DNA of 64,000 nucleotides from CAWELS01 sp964468205 (GTDB lineage Bacteria > Acidobacteriota > Terriglobia > Bryobacterales > Bryobacteraceae). A program made the position numbers and the translations under genes. Positions within the stretch are counted from its first letter, which is position 1. Every line of letters begins with the position of its first letter. Under the pieces are notes generated by a model. The model was not told the DNA's origin and did not search any database. It was given only the letters and a program-made list of their open reading frames with translations. The DNA is taken from positions 162,101 through 226,100 of the forward strand of contig CAYXVG010000003.1 in the NCBI GenBank assembly GCA_964468205.1, read 5' to 3'. Shown here piece by piece: positions 11,062-18,441 of the stretch.

Positions 11062-12678
11062 ATGAAAAACGCCTTGTTGGCTGGAATGATGTTGGCCCTC
11101 TCCGCGCAGGCCGCCGGGGAGGCGGGCAGACTGCTGTTCCGGTCCGGGTTCGAGCATGGCGTCCGGGTCGAGGCCAACAGCGAGGGCCGGGTGACGCTGG
11201 CGGGCGGCGCCGAGGGTGAATCCGACTGGACCAGTGATCTACCCGGCTCCAACGCATACTTCGTTTACCTCACTGGCAAGGAGAATCCGGACAACTACAC
11301 CGCCACCCACATCGAGCAAGTGACCGATCGCCACGGGCAGCCCACTCGCGCGCTTTATATGTCCGTGACCGGTGACTACCCCGGCGACAAGGCCACCACG
11401 CGGAACGAATTCAGTATCTTCGGGCCGATCTCGAGCAGCCAAGGATACGCGCGCTATTGGATGAAGTATCCGGCAGACCTTGTTGATCACTATCCACCGG
11501 GGTCCTGGCGCATGCTAATGGAATGGAAGGAGCCTGATAGGGGCACTGGCCGAACTGAGCACGGTGGAACCAATAACTGGAGGATGAATATCAATCTTCG
11601 CTGGGACAAAGTGTTCGGTCAGCCATATTGGATGGTGCAAGGCCAGCAGGTCCAGCCGCTGCGGCAAAACGAGTGGACTTTCGAGGACAGGCGCACTCCG
11701 GTGCCGCAGGGCGAGTGGTTTCTGGTCGAGGTTTTCTGGCGGAAGCATCCGGTGCGAGGAAGACTCTACTTCGCCGTGAACGGAGAAGAAATCTGCGATT
11801 ACCAGGGCCGAACCGAGCATGCGGCCAATCCGCTTCCACTCAAGTTCTGGTCGGTCTTCAAAAACTATCACGGCCGGGATTGGCTCGAAAAGGGGCCCAC
11901 GGGGCAGTGGGTGGACGATCTCGAGATCTGGTCCGACTTCCCGCCCGGGCATCCCAAGTCAGGCGGAGGTTGGCGATACGCGGAAAATGATCCAGAGAGG
12001 CTGTTCGAAACCAGCGAAACGCTCTTCGAGGAGTCATTCGACTTGCCGGATGGCGGCTTGCCGGCGGAGTGGTGGGGAGAGGGTTCCACCCAGTGCGGCA
12101 TCCGCGAGGGCCGGCTCTACGTGAACGCCACTCCGCGACACGGCGCTGAGCCGGCGCCTCAGGCGACGCTCTGGCTGGACCGCGAGTTCTCCGGCGATCT
12201 TCAACTCGACTTCGACGTGCATGTAGTGTCGGCGGAAAACCTCGAAAACAACGTCAACCTGTTCTTCCTCTTCTCGGATCCCTCGGGTGCGGCCCTCCGT
12301 TCCACCAGCCCGGAGCGCAAGGCCGCGGCCTACCGGAGCTATCACGGAATGAACGGCTACATCTTCACGTACCTTGCCAATGGAGCTCCCGGATCCGGCC
12401 GCGAAGCGCCGGCGCGCCTCCGGTTCCGGGACCTCCCGGGATTCGACAACCTCCTCTACGAGACATACGCTTACGAGGTGGCGCAAGGGAAGACCTACCA
12501 CGTTACGGTCCGGAAGATCGGTCCCAGGTTCCTCTACTCTGTGGACGGCCGGCTACTGTGCGACCGTGTGGACGACAAGTTCAACCCCGCACACCAGCGG
12601 GGATCGATCGGGCTGCGCACGTGGCGAACCGAGTTATGGTGGGACAACATCCAGGTGCGGCGGCTGCATCCCCGGTAG
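11062..12678 (+). CDS. Secreted two-module beta-sandwich protein (polysaccharide-lyase-like plus DUF1961/YesU-like)
   Basis: 538 residues with a signal peptide (MKNALLAGMMLALSAQAAG). Residues about 22-300 resemble the jelly-roll polysaccharide lyase fold, with YARYWMKYPADLV, W-rich strands and PQGEWFLVEVFWRKHPVRGR. Residues about 315-538 resemble DUF1961, the family of Bacillus YesU from the rhamnogalacturonan cluster. Supporting segments are a FDLPDGGLPAEWWGEGS opening, SYHGMNGYIFTYL, FRDLPGFDNLLYE, and the closing GSIGLRTWRTELWWDNIQV. It probably binds or cleaves plant or microbial polysaccharide outside the cell. GAGG lies close before the ATG, and a TAGAAT hexamer sits 9 nt upstream of it. 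No lyase activity can be assigned from sequence alone. Confidence 0.65.
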   Translation: MKNALLAGMMLALSAQAAGEAGRLLFRSGFEHGVRVEANSEGRVTLAGGAEGESDWTSDLPGSNAYFVYLTGKENPDNYTATHIEQVTDRHGQPTRALYMSVTGDYPGDKATTRNEFSIFGPISSSQGYARYWMKYPADLVDHYPPGSWRMLMEWKEPDRGTGRTEHGGTNNWRMNINLRWDKVFGQPYWMVQGQQVQPLRQNEWTFEDRRTPVPQGEWFLVEVFWRKHPVRGRLYFAVNGEEICDYQGRTEHAANPLPLKFWSVFKNYHGRDWLEKGPTGQWVDDLEIWSDFPPGHPKSGGGWRYAENDPERLFETSETLFEESFDLPDGGLPAEWWGEGSTQCGIREGRLYVNATPRHGAEPAPQATLWLDREFSGDLQLDFDVHVVSAENLENNVNLFFLFSDPSGAALRSTSPERKAAAYRSYHGMNGYIFTYLANGAPGSGREAPARLRFRDLPGFDNLLYETYAYEVAQGKTYHVTVRKIGPRFLYSVDGRLLCDRVDDKFNPAHQRGSIGLRTWRTELWWDNIQVRRLHPR

Positions 12679-12683
12679 AGAAG

Positions 12684-13739
12684 CTATCCGAGTTTCGGCG
12701 GAAGCTCTTCCATCGGCCCCATCCACTGCAATTCGCGGTCGATGTCCCGATGATGGACGTATTTTCTTTGCACGTCGGCGATCTTCGTCCCGACCACGTC
12801 GATCTTGGCGAGATCGTACTGCCCAAGCCCGACCTGGTGGCAGTAGTTGAGGTAGCCCATCCACTCCCCGTCGATGCCCATCGTCTCGACCCCCACCCGG
12901 TCCGCCGCGATGTAGTCGGTTGACGCGATAGCGATCCGGTGGTCGACGGGCGTCCCGGAGGCCGGCCCGTTTCCTTCCATGCCCTCGTAGCCGTCAATGA
13001 CCGTCGCGCCCCAGAAAGGAACCATCTTCTGCGCTGTCAGCAGCATGTCGTAGTGGGTCTGGCGCACACCCCCATGGTAGTGGCGCTTGTCGTTCCAGCG
13101 GTCTTCCTTCGGTACCTTTGGTCCCGAGCGCAGCGGTGCGCCAAGTGTCATGTTCTTCACCGACAAGGTGGCGACCACGGTGTTGTGCGTCTTCAGAATC
13201 GCCGAGCAGATAACGAAGGCGTCCGGATCGAGCAGGCGTTTCGCCAAACGGACCGGCTGCGGGTGCAGGTCCGCATTCAGAATATGGATCACCTCGTAGA
13301 GCCCTTCGTCATTGAGGTCAATGAGCTTCAGGCCGAGGCTCTTATACTCGTTCGGTAGACGGTCATAGAAGAACGCTTCGTACGCATCTGTCGTGGTGCC
13401 GGCCGACGACTCGGCAATCACAACCGGCTTCTTGTAAGGTTCCAGGAAATCGAGTATGCCGCGGAGCGCGTCCGCGTTCGTGCTGGCCAGGGGATTGCGG
13501 GTGGAAACGTTATTCGGCTTGATGACAACGTGCTTCTTGGCCTTGAGCGCTGGAGCAATCTGCTCTTCGATTGCCTTGAGTGAATCGTAGACGTTCTTAC
13601 GCCGGTCCTCACCGTGAATCAAGGATACGGTGGACCGCTTTGGGTAGGCTACCTTCGGTTCTTGGCCGGGGAGCAGGGCGGCGCCGAGCCCCGCGCCCGC
13701 TGCCAGCCGGAAACAATCGCGACGAGTAAGACAATTCAT
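12684..13739 (-). CDS. Tat-exported DUF362 protein
   Basis: 351 residues from ATG 13739. A TTG at 13772 would add 11 residues, but the twin-arginine signal (LTRRDCFRLAAGAGLGAALL) starts right after the ATG. The -10 hexamer TATAAT at 13783-13778 would place the transcript start at about 13771, leaving no leader for the TTG. DUF362 signatures are visible: VVIKPNNVS, ICSAILKTHNTVVATLSVKN and the DGYEGMEGNGP segment. DUF362 proteins are of unknown biochemistry and often occur with iron-sulfur proteins. The divergent neighbour here is an Fe-S aldo/keto reductase. The gene converges on 11062-12678 with 5 bp between stops. Confidence 0.85.
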   Translation of the reverse strand: MNCLTRRDCFRLAAGAGLGAALLPGQEPKVAYPKRSTVSLIHGEDRRKNVYDSLKAIEEQIAPALKAKKHVVIKPNNVSTRNPLASTNADALRGILDFLEPYKKPVVIAESSAGTTTDAYEAFFYDRLPNEYKSLGLKLIDLNDEGLYEVIHILNADLHPQPVRLAKRLLDPDAFVICSAILKTHNTVVATLSVKNMTLGAPLRSGPKVPKEDRWNDKRHYHGGVRQTHYDMLLTAQKMVPFWGATVIDGYEGMEGNGPASGTPVDHRIAIASTDYIAADRVGVETMGIDGEWMGYLNYCHQVGLGQYDLAKIDVVGTKIADVQRKYVHHRDIDRELQWMGPMEELPPKLG

Positions 13740-13761
13740 CCGTTTCACCAGTCCCTCGAAA

Positions 13762-13795
13762 TTGACATTCAAACCTGATTATACTGTGAATGATG
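13762..13795. promoter_or_regulatory. Shared divergent promoter region of DUF362 and aldo/keto reductase genes
   Basis: The ATTATACT block gives a plus-strand -10 (TATACT 13780-13785) and a minus-strand -10 (TATAAT 13783-13778). Plus-strand TTGACA at 13762-13767 is only 12 nt from TATACT, too short for a normal pair. The plus-strand ATGs (13790, 13793) lie 4 and 7 nt after the -10, with no Shine-Dalgarno sequence. Confidence 0.4.
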
Positions 13796-14962
13796 GCTAC
13801 ACACTCTTCACGCCGCAACTTTCTCGCCGCCGGGCTCGCCCTGCCCGCCACCGGCGCCGCCGCCACAACTCGCAATGAGAGTCTAAGGAATTCGCTGCGC
13901 CGGATTGCCGACGATAGCCCGGCGCTGAAGTACCGGACGATAGGCAACACCGGACTCAAAGTTACAGAGGTCGGCTTCGGGTGTATGCTCACCTCGGACC
14001 CGACGGTCATCGAGGCCGCCCTCGATCTCGGCATTAATTTCTATGACACCGCCCGGGTCTACGGCGGTGGCAATAACGAACGCATGGTGGGAACGGCTCT
14101 CGGCTCCCGCCGGAAAGACGTCGTCCTGTGTTCCAAGGCAAAAGGCGTTACGAAGGCCGAAGCCATGGAGAACCTGGAAACCAGTCTTCGCGAACTGGGC
14201 ACGGATTACCTGGACATTTGGTACCTCCATTCCCGCAGCCAGCGCAGCGAGCTGAACGAGGACGTGTTATCCGCCCTCGAAAACGCCAGGCAGCAAGGCA
14301 AAATTCGCTTCGGCGGCTTCAGCACCCACAGCAATGAGAAAGATCTACTTCGCTTTGGCGCGACCCTGCCGCAGGTGGACGTCATCCTCACCGCCTACAA
14401 CTTCACGATGGATGCCGAGATGGCCGCCGCCGTCGCCACCGCCCGCAAAGCTGGCAAGGGCATCGTGGGCATGAAGGTGATGGCCGGCGGATTCCGGAAA
14501 GTCACGCCCGGCGACCCGCTGCATGAAAAGCTCCAGAAAGGCGGAGCCCTTCTCGCCGCGCTCAAGTGGGTGTTGCGTGACAAAAACGTCGACACCGCGA
14601 TCCCGAGCATCACCGACATGGAACAGCTCGAGGAGAATCTGCGCGCGATGGAGAGCGGCCTTTCGTCCCAGGAGCAAGATCTTCTTGCCCGGCAGCTTGA
14701 ATACATCCGGCCGCTCTATTGCAGCATGTGCGGTGACTGCGCCGGCAAATGCCCCAGCGGCCTTCCCGTTTCCGACATCATCCGCTACGTCTCCTACGCG
14801 GAAGGCTATGGCCAGTTCCAGCTCGGCCGCGAAAACTTTCTGCGTCTGCCGCAACCACTGCAAGACGTCCGTTGCGCGGATTGCGAGGAATGTCCGATCC
14901 AGTGCCCGAATGGAGTTCGCATTGCGGAACGGGTCCGCCGGGCCCAGGAACTCTTCGCATGA
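13790..14962 (+). CDS. Tat-exported aldo/keto reductase with two 4Fe-4S sites
   Basis: 390 residues. A twin-arginine signal (SRRNFLAAGLALPATGAAA) is followed by an NADPH-dependent aldo/keto reductase barrel. The tetrad residues are visible in FYDTARVYGGG (Asp, Tyr), SKAKG (Lys) and WYLHSRS (His). The C-terminal extension holds CSMCGDCAGKC and CADCEECPIQC, each able to carry a 4Fe-4S cluster. Export through Tat with iron-sulfur cofactors suggests a periplasmic redox enzyme; the substrate is unknown. Two ATGs (13790, 13793) are possible starts. The next gene overlaps its stop (ATGA). Confidence 0.9.
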   Translation: MMATHSSRRNFLAAGLALPATGAAATTRNESLRNSLRRIADDSPALKYRTIGNTGLKVTEVGFGCMLTSDPTVIEAALDLGINFYDTARVYGGGNNERMVGTALGSRRKDVVLCSKAKGVTKAEAMENLETSLRELGTDYLDIWYLHSRSQRSELNEDVLSALENARQQGKIRFGGFSTHSNEKDLLRFGATLPQVDVILTAYNFTMDAEMAAAVATARKAGKGIVGMKVMAGGFRKVTPGDPLHEKLQKGGALLAALKWVLRDKNVDTAIPSITDMEQLEENLRAMESGLSSQEQDLLARQLEYIRPLYCSMCGDCAGKCPSGLPVSDIIRYVSYAEGYGQFQLGRENFLRLPQPLQDVRCADCEECPIQCPNGVRIAERVRRAQELFA

Positions 14963-15795
14963 AATCAGCTTACTTCATCCTCTCCATCGTTCTCCTCGCC
15001 ACCATGACCGTAATGGCGGCGGATCTCGTACCGGACTGCTCCGCCGTCGGCGGGTGGAGCCAAAAGGGTGAAGTCCGCGTGCACGTTCCCGACAACCTGT
15101 TCGACTACATGGACGGCAACGCCGAGGGCTATATCATTTACGACTTCAAGAAGATGACCGGTGTCACCTGCACCTCCGGCGAAAAGACGATCCACATCGA
15201 CTACTTCAAAATGGCGTCGCCTGAGATGTCCTGGGGAATCTTCACCGCTAACCGGCACCCGCGCCATGACGTGTCCGCCATCGGGACTATTGGGCAGGTG
15301 ATGCCGCGCCGCGCCGCATTCGCCAAGGGCGAGTACTACGTCGAACTCGCCGCAAACCAGGACGACCAGGAGACGCTCGAGGCGTTCGCCCGGGCGCTCG
15401 AGCCGAAGGTCCCCGGCCCGGCCGGCAAGCCGGACGCCCTCGGATGGTTCCCGCGGGACGGGTTGGATGTGGAGTCGATACGGCTCGTGCCCCAAAGTGT
15501 GATGGGACTCCGGTTGCTCAAGCGTGGATACCTGGCAACGTATGAAGACGGCCGCGCATTCATCGTCCCAGAAGAATCACCCGATGCCGCCGGAAAGGTG
15601 ATTGCCGCTCTTCAGGAACGCTTTAGCGACCCGGTCGAATCCGGCATTGCTGACGGCTCCATCAGCGGGAAGGATCGCTACCTCGGCCAAATGTGTGTTG
15701 CGCGAAAAGGCCATTTTGTCGTCGGGTTCGCCACACGTAGCGCTGGCGCCGATCTCGTTGCACGCGTCCGCGCGATCGCGAGTAACCTGCCGTAG
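14959..15795 (+). CDS. Secreted hypothetical protein, DUF6599-like
   Basis: 278 residues from ATG 14959, which overlaps the TGA of the reductase by 4 nt, so it is co-translated with it. A signal peptide (YFILSIVLLATMTVMAA) precedes a domain with DYMDGNAEGYIIYDFKKM, EMSWGIFTANRHP and a GYLATYEDGRAFIV stretch. This resembles the DUF6599 proteins of Acidobacteria as I remember them, with no known activity. Co-expression with the exported Fe-S aldo/keto reductase suggests a shared periplasmic task. Confidence 0.65.
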   Translation: MKSAYFILSIVLLATMTVMAADLVPDCSAVGGWSQKGEVRVHVPDNLFDYMDGNAEGYIIYDFKKMTGVTCTSGEKTIHIDYFKMASPEMSWGIFTANRHPRHDVSAIGTIGQVMPRRAAFAKGEYYVELAANQDDQETLEAFARALEPKVPGPAGKPDALGWFPRDGLDVESIRLVPQSVMGLRLLKRGYLATYEDGRAFIVPEESPDAAGKVIAALQERFSDPVESGIADGSISGKDRYLGQMCVARKGHFVVGFATRSAGADLVARVRAIASNLP

Positions 15796-15861
15796 GGCTG
15801 CTCGCGGCGTTCTGCGCATCCGCTCTGCGCCCCATAACCGCAACTGTGCTTCAATGAGGGA

Positions 15862-17028
15862 ATGGGGGGCTTGGGAAGGTTCCTTCCGATTGTGCGTGAC
15901 CGTGTGCAGCCGCGCCGGTTTCACTCCCTCTTCCTTTTCGTCACCTCTCGATGCAACTCCCGCTGCCGCACCTGTTTCTACTTCGATAAGCTGAACCGCA
16001 AAGACGACCTCTCCTTTAGCCAGATCGAGCAACTTTCGCGGACCGCTCCTCCGTTTCGCAAACTTTGGATCTCCGGCGGCGAACCATTCTTGCGGCAGGA
16101 TCTCGACAAGATCATCGCGTTGTTCGTGCGCAACAACGGCGTTCGCAGCGTGAATCTCCCTACCAATGGTCTGCTGCCGGCGAAAACTGTGGAGGTGGTC
16201 GACGCTCTACTGAACGAGAACCACGAACTCACAATCGACCTGAATTTCTCCTTCGACGGGTTGGCCAGCACGCACGACGCCATCCGGGGCGTGCCCAATA
16301 ACTTCGAGCGATCGCTGGCGACGCTGGCCGCGGTCCATGACAGATACAAAGGCGTCAGGCGGCTCCGCCGCAACGTGGTGACGGTGGTTAACCGCGAGAA
16401 CTACGGGGAGATTCTGCAGTTAGCCGGCAGTATCCTCGGCGGTGGCCAGACAGATGGCCACTACTTCGAGGCGGTCCGCGGGCAGACACCGGATCCGAGC
16501 CTGAAATCGATCTCGCGGGATGAACTGCAAGTGCTGCACCGCCGCTTGATGCCGGTCCACCAAGCCTACGCTCATAAGCTGTTTCGTCATCTCCCTGCGA
16601 TAGCCCGGCGCGTTGCAACCGCATACTACCTTGGCAACATCCGCCTCCACTTCGACATCCATGAACGCTGTCTCGAAGCCCCGTCCCGCTGGCCCATGCC
16701 ATGTACTGCCGGCGAGACATCCATCGTGATCGACCATGATGGGCTGTTCCGCGCCTGTGAGCTTCGCCAACCCGTGGGCCGCTTGAGAGACTTCGACTAC
16801 GACGTCAGCGAAGCCCTCCGCTCCCCGGCAATGCGCGCGGAGGTGAAGCGTATCCCTGGAGACAACTGCTGGTGTACACACAGTTGTTTCATTCACGACA
16901 GCTCGCACTTCTCGCCGCGAGTCCAGCTCTTCGCCATTCCTTGGGCATGGATGAAGCAGCGTTTCCGATCGCCGGCGCCCCTGCGGCTCGGGGAGGTGGA
17001 ACGATACCGGGCGGCGGAGGTAAGCTGA
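15862..17028 (+). CDS. Radical SAM protein with SPASM-like C-terminal cysteines
   Basis: 388 residues. The radical SAM motif CNSRCRTC (about residues 31-38) binds the 4Fe-4S cluster that cleaves SAM, followed by ISGGEPFLR. C-terminal cysteines (PCTAGETSIVIDHDG, RACEL and DNCWCTHSCF) look like an auxiliary-cluster (SPASM/twitch) region as in peptide- or sugar-modifying enzymes. No precursor peptide gene is evident nearby. ATG 15862 is the earliest start; the GAGGGA directly before it is too close to be a normal ribosome site, so the true start could be slightly downstream. The NUDIX gene follows after 7 nt. Confidence 0.8.
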   Translation: MGGLGRFLPIVRDRVQPRRFHSLFLFVTSRCNSRCRTCFYFDKLNRKDDLSFSQIEQLSRTAPPFRKLWISGGEPFLRQDLDKIIALFVRNNGVRSVNLPTNGLLPAKTVEVVDALLNENHELTIDLNFSFDGLASTHDAIRGVPNNFERSLATLAAVHDRYKGVRRLRRNVVTVVNRENYGEILQLAGSILGGGQTDGHYFEAVRGQTPDPSLKSISRDELQVLHRRLMPVHQAYAHKLFRHLPAIARRVATAYYLGNIRLHFDIHERCLEAPSRWPMPCTAGETSIVIDHDGLFRACELRQPVGRLRDFDYDVSEALRSPAMRAEVKRIPGDNCWCTHSCFIHDSSHFSPRVQLFAIPWAWMKQRFRSPAPLRLGEVERYRAAEVS

Positions 17029-17035
17029 AAAGTTT

Positions 17036-17470
17036 GTGTCCGAGACTCCTCCCAGTGTCATCGTCGCCGCCGGTGTTCTCGAAAAGAACGACCACATCTT
17101 GATCTGCCAGCGCAAGAAAGGCCACCGTCACGCCATGAAGTGGGAATTCCCCGGTGGAAAGGTGGAGCCGGGGGAAACTCCTCGCCAGGCCCTGGAACGC
17201 GAGTTGGAGGAGGAACTCGCGATTCAAGCGGTAATCGGCAACGAAATTGTCCGCTACGAATACACCTACCCGCGGCGAAACAAGATTCTCTTGATCTTTT
17301 ACAAGGTGGTTCGCTACGAGGGAATCCCCATCAACCGGGTCTTCGAACAGATCCGCTGGGAGGAACGGGGAAAGCTTCGGCAGTATGACTTCCTCGATGG
17401 CGATTACGACTTCATTCGCCGGCTCACTCGCGGGGAGTTTAATCGCCTCTTCCGCCCGGCGTGGACCTAA
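17036..17470 (+). CDS. NUDIX hydrolase, MutT/NudG-like
   Basis: 144 residues from GTG 17036, with GGAGG about 15 nt upstream inside the preceding gene's end. The NUDIX box is clear (GGKVEPGETPRQALERELEE then ELAI). It departs from the GX5EX7REUXEEXGU consensus only by Ala for the last Gly. The family hydrolyses nucleoside-diphosphate-linked compounds, often oxidised dNTPs. It is the second gene of a pair with the radical SAM gene. Its TAA (17468-17470) overlaps the TAG of the converging gene. Confidence 0.9.
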   Translation: MSETPPSVIVAAGVLEKNDHILICQRKKGHRHAMKWEFPGGKVEPGETPRQALERELEEELAIQAVIGNEIVRYEYTYPRRNKILLIFYKVVRYEGIPINRVFEQIRWEERGKLRQYDFLDGDYDFIRRLTRGEFNRLFRPAWT

Positions 17471-18258
17471 TGCGCTTCCAGATCGAGAACGATACCACGC
17501 TCCGCGTTGAGAGTGTGAGAGAACTCCACATCGATCAGTTCGAGCGACGCTTTGTTATGGGAGCCCTGTGTCGTGATGTAGTGCAGCGTGCCGTCCTCCA
17601 CCCAGTAACCGACTGCCGGGTAGATCGAATGGTCTTCGTAAGCGATTAGATAGATCGTCGCCTGCGGCTGTGCCGCCTCGGCATTCTCGATTCGCGCCTC
17701 CGGGGTAGGATGGCTGGGTATCGGCGCCTGATAGCGTTTCATACCGCTAGAAGGGGTTTCCGGGAGGCTCCCTTCCGGGTATTCCCGCATCTCCGGGTTC
17801 GGCGCTGGCGCTTGATAGTACTGATTGATGATTACCGGTTGTTGCGGGGCCGGCGCGCTTTGTACCGTTACGTGTACCTGCTGGGGCTGCGGTGGCGCGT
17901 AGTTGTACCCTGCATAGTAGGGAATGTAGCCTACGACGGGTACTGCCCGGCGCTGGAAGCTGCGGGGCGCGGACCTCGGATGGCCGGTGAGGTTTCGTCC
18001 AAGTCCCGCATGGCCGACGTGGAGGTTGCCGTGGAATCCGCTGATGGTGGAGCTCAGACGCTGGGGGAACGTGCTATTGGTCCCGAGCGGCGGAGGCCCG
18101 CCCGTCCCCGGGAAGAGAATACTTCCGAAACCCGAGGCGGCGCTGGGGGATCTTGCGGCGAACTTGGCACTGGCTCGGGAATGGCCGTGAGCATGTTGGG
18201 CCATCACCGGTGCGGCCAGCAGGAGCGCCCCCGTCACCACAATCCACTGCAAACGCAT
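17467..18258 (-). CDS. Secreted Pro/Gln-rich hypothetical protein
   Basis: 263 residues from ATG 18258, preferred because GAGGTG lies 6 nt upstream; GTG 18267 would add three residues. Signal peptide MRLQWIVVTGALLLAAPVMA. The mature protein has a His/Ser/Gly-rich start, then a low-complexity Pro/Gln/Tyr region (YIPYYAGYNYAPPQPQQVHV, then QQPVIINQYYQAP). A compact C-terminal segment follows (ATIYLIAYEDHSIYPAVGYW, then LHYITTQGSHN) that looks like a small beta domain. It has the look of an envelope-associated protein. I recognise no family. It converges on the NUDIX gene with overlapping stops. Confidence 0.65.
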   Translation of the reverse strand: MRLQWIVVTGALLLAAPVMAQHAHGHSRASAKFAARSPSAASGFGSILFPGTGGPPPLGTNSTFPQRLSSTISGFHGNLHVGHAGLGRNLTGHPRSAPRSFQRRAVPVVGYIPYYAGYNYAPPQPQQVHVTVQSAPAPQQPVIINQYYQAPAPNPEMREYPEGSLPETPSSGMKRYQAPIPSHPTPEARIENAEAAQPQATIYLIAYEDHSIYPAVGYWVEDGTLHYITTQGSHNKASLELIDVEFSHTLNAERGIVLDLEAH

Positions 18259-18404
18259 ACGGAACACCTCTACTCTGAGCTTATCCTTCGCCTATTTGAG
18301 ACGCAAGGGTTCTTTCGGTGGTTCCAACCTGGATTTCCGACTGTAACGCATTCTGGGCGGACGTGCGATGACACCTGGCGAAAAATCCCGGTAAAAGCGC
18401 CTCT

Positions 18405-18435
18405 TTGAACCGCCTGGGTCGTGTTCCCGTAAAAT
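18405..18435 (+). promoter_or_regulatory. Possible promoter of the molybdopterin oxidoreductase gene
   Basis: TTGAAC (18405-18410), a 19-nt spacer, TAAAAT (18430-18435), then 6 nt to the GTG at 18442. The spacer is longer than optimal. No Shine-Dalgarno sequence is present. Confidence 0.35.
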
Positions 18436-18441
18436 GTTGAT

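Noticed and set aside
13762..13785. TTGACA with TATACT as a standard promoter
   Set aside because: Spacing is 12 nt, too short for sigma-70; only the -10 part was kept.
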